Shown piece by piece: positions 62,713-64,000 of a DNA stretch of 64,000 nucleotides; the stretch's first letter is position 1, and each line of letters begins with the position of its first letter. Under the pieces are notes generated by a model that was given only the letters and a program-made list of their open reading frames with translations, had not been told where the DNA came from and did no database searches. The translations under genes were made by a program, and so were the position numbers. Source of the stretch: Plotosus lineatus (taxonomy: Eukaryota; Chordata; Actinopteri; Siluriformes; Plotosidae); NCBI GenBank assembly GCA_024760905.1, contig CM045729.1, positions 81,640,050 to 81,704,049 on the forward strand, read 5' to 3'.

Positions 62713-63070
62713 AGTATATTCATTCATTCATTTTCCGAACCACTTACTCATAAGTAATGGTCGCATGGAGGCTGGAGCCCATCTTGACCGACTCAAAGCA
62801 AATGCAGGGTACATCCTGAATAGTTTCAATTCATTGCAAGGCAAACACACACTGTCATTTTAAACTACACTTCGAGGGAATTTAGAGTAGCCAGTTAGCC
62901 AGTGTGTCTGTCTTTGCATCGTGGAAGGAAACCAGAGAGGAGGAAACCCACAGGAACATAGGGAGAACACGCAAAATCCACAGAGAAACTTTTCAGGCAC
63001 GTGGGTCAAACCCAGGACCTTTGTGCTGTGGGGTGAGTGCGTTAATCACTTCATAACTGTGCCGGCATCA
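62601..63070. repeat. Microsatellite and inverse SINE-B
   Basis: (CT)n at 62,601-62,688 and (CA)n to 62,713, then an inverse SINE-B at 62,716-63,070; partners of 38,111-38,585. Confidence 0.85.
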
Positions 63071-63234
63071 TTTTTCTTTTTTACAAAGTAAAACATTCAT
63101 CAGTGTGAAAATTTCCAACTTGCACTTATTTCAATTAAAAAGAAATGTTTATATTAGTGTGAAAACTTTATTAAATGTTGATATGGTTAAAATTACTATC
63201 TCGAAGAGTATTTGTCAGGAGCTGTTGTCATTCA

Positions 63235-63720
63235 TTCGTTCATTCATTTTCTGTAACCACTTAATTAGGGTCGCAAGGAGGCTGGCGCCCATCCGAGCAA
63301 ACTCCGGGCAAGGGCAGAGTACAAAGTCAGAGAGGCTAGATTGAGATGGTTTGGACATATACAGAGGAGTGATAGTGAGTATATTGGTAGTAGGATGCTG
63401 AGGTTGGAACTACCAGGCAGAAGGCCTCGAGGAAGACCAACGAGAAGATGTATGGATGTGGTGAAGGAGGATATGAAGGTAGTTGGAGTAAGAGTAGAAG
63501 ATGCAGAGGACAGGGTGAGATGGAGGCAAATGAGTTGCTGTGGTGACCCCTGAAGGGAACAGCCGAAAGGAAAAGAAGAAGAAGAAGAAAAGAGGAAGAA
63601 GAAGAAAAGAGGAAGAAGAAGAAGAAGAAAAAGAAGAAGAAGGCCTGGTGAGCTGTCCAGAGTGTACGGTTGAGATGGGCACCAGTAATTAGGATTAAGT
63701 GGTTCAGAAAATGAATCAAT
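63235..63720 (+). mobile_element. RTE 3' fragment between inverted SINE-B tails
   Basis: 63,310-63,590 encodes the RTE C-terminus (MRWFGHIQRSDSEYIGSRML .. MSCCGDP) with the 3' end GAACAGCCGAAAGGAAAAGA and an irregular (GAA)n tail to about 63,640. It sits between an inverse SINE-B tail (63,235-63,309, CTTAATTAGGGTCGCAAGGA) and a direct one (63,641-63,720, GGCCTGGTGAGCTGTCCAGA). Confidence 0.88.
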
Positions 63721-63950
63721 GGATGAATAAGTTAAGTTCAGATTTAAAAAAAATAATAATAAAAAAAGAGATTAAACTTCATTGGATTTAATTGAAGTTT
63801 AAGTAGTGGTCATTTTTACTAATAAACTTTAAAGTTTTGTTCAATTTTAGAAAGAACACTAAAATTGTATGATCTTTACTGCGACTCACCTCGATGTGTG
63901 ACCTTACAGCCATGATGTCACGAGGAAAAAAAAAAGCAGTAATCCTTCAG

Positions 63951-64000
<50 letters not shown>
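63721..64000. other. Window edge, (CA)n at the end
   Basis: AT-rich sequence without a recognised gene. A (CA)n tract at 63,955-64,000 runs off the window. Confidence 0.7.

Larger units (their letters stand above)
51570..63590 (+). repeat. Segmental duplication, unit 2 right block
   Basis: Partner of 26,840-39,034. Lacks Rex3, the RTE 5' piece and the truncated SINE-A, and carries its own Tigger-like insertion at 60,016-62,197. Confidence 0.9.

Overview
This window reads as non-coding-rich teleost fish chromatin. Supporting signs are a Rex3 (RTE clade) LINE, L2-clade LINEs, Tc1-like and Tigger/pogo DNA transposons, a Ty3/Gypsy chromovirus, several tRNA-derived SINEs of fish type, long dinucleotide microsatellites, and a fish-type C-type lectin gene with phase-1 introns. 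An otophysan such as a catfish is possible but not proven. No rRNA, true tRNA, CRISPR or bacterial features were seen.

The backbone is an old direct (tandem) segmental duplication. Unit 1 runs from about 140 to 39,034 and unit 2 from about 46,675 to 63,590. Unit 1 carries about 18.4 kb (8,420-26,840) of nested transposons that unit 2 lacks; the unit-2 junction lies at 51,546/51,570 inside an RTE LINE. Comparing the units gives unoccupied target sites for several insertions: a Tigger-like element (682-1470), Rex3 (28,140-31,202), a truncated SINE (38,612-38,774), a chimeric SINE (51,154-51,503) and a 2.2-kb Tigger-like element (60,016-62,197).

The best gene is a five-exon C-type lectin on the minus strand (7956 down to 2511). 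It encodes 323 residues: signal peptide, two C-type lectin domains (the first with EPN, the second with QPD) and a short C-terminal tail. All splice sites are canonical and all phases agree. Its paralogue in unit 2 (50,720 down to 49,080) keeps the first three exons but has lost the last two, replaced by RTE LINE sequence. Amino-acid differences between the two cluster around the sugar-binding loop of the first domain. A second pair of exon-like blocks (36.8-37.9 kb and 59.1-62.4 kb, minus strand) is conserved between the units but not recognised; a decayed third copy lies at about 15 kb.

The rest is repeats. An RTE-clade LINE with a (GAA)n tail dominates, in about a dozen fragments on both strands. 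Other elements are a Gypsy chromovirus (17,828-24,673) whose RT is replaced by a NeSL-like LINE encoding a ULP1-like protease and a restriction-like endonuclease; Rex3; two copies of one L2 LINE; and four SINE families. One SINE family (here SINE-A) has a body built from the 5' and 3' ends of the resident RTE LINE. This matches the Bov-tA/BovB arrangement of ruminants and is the most system-like signal in the window.
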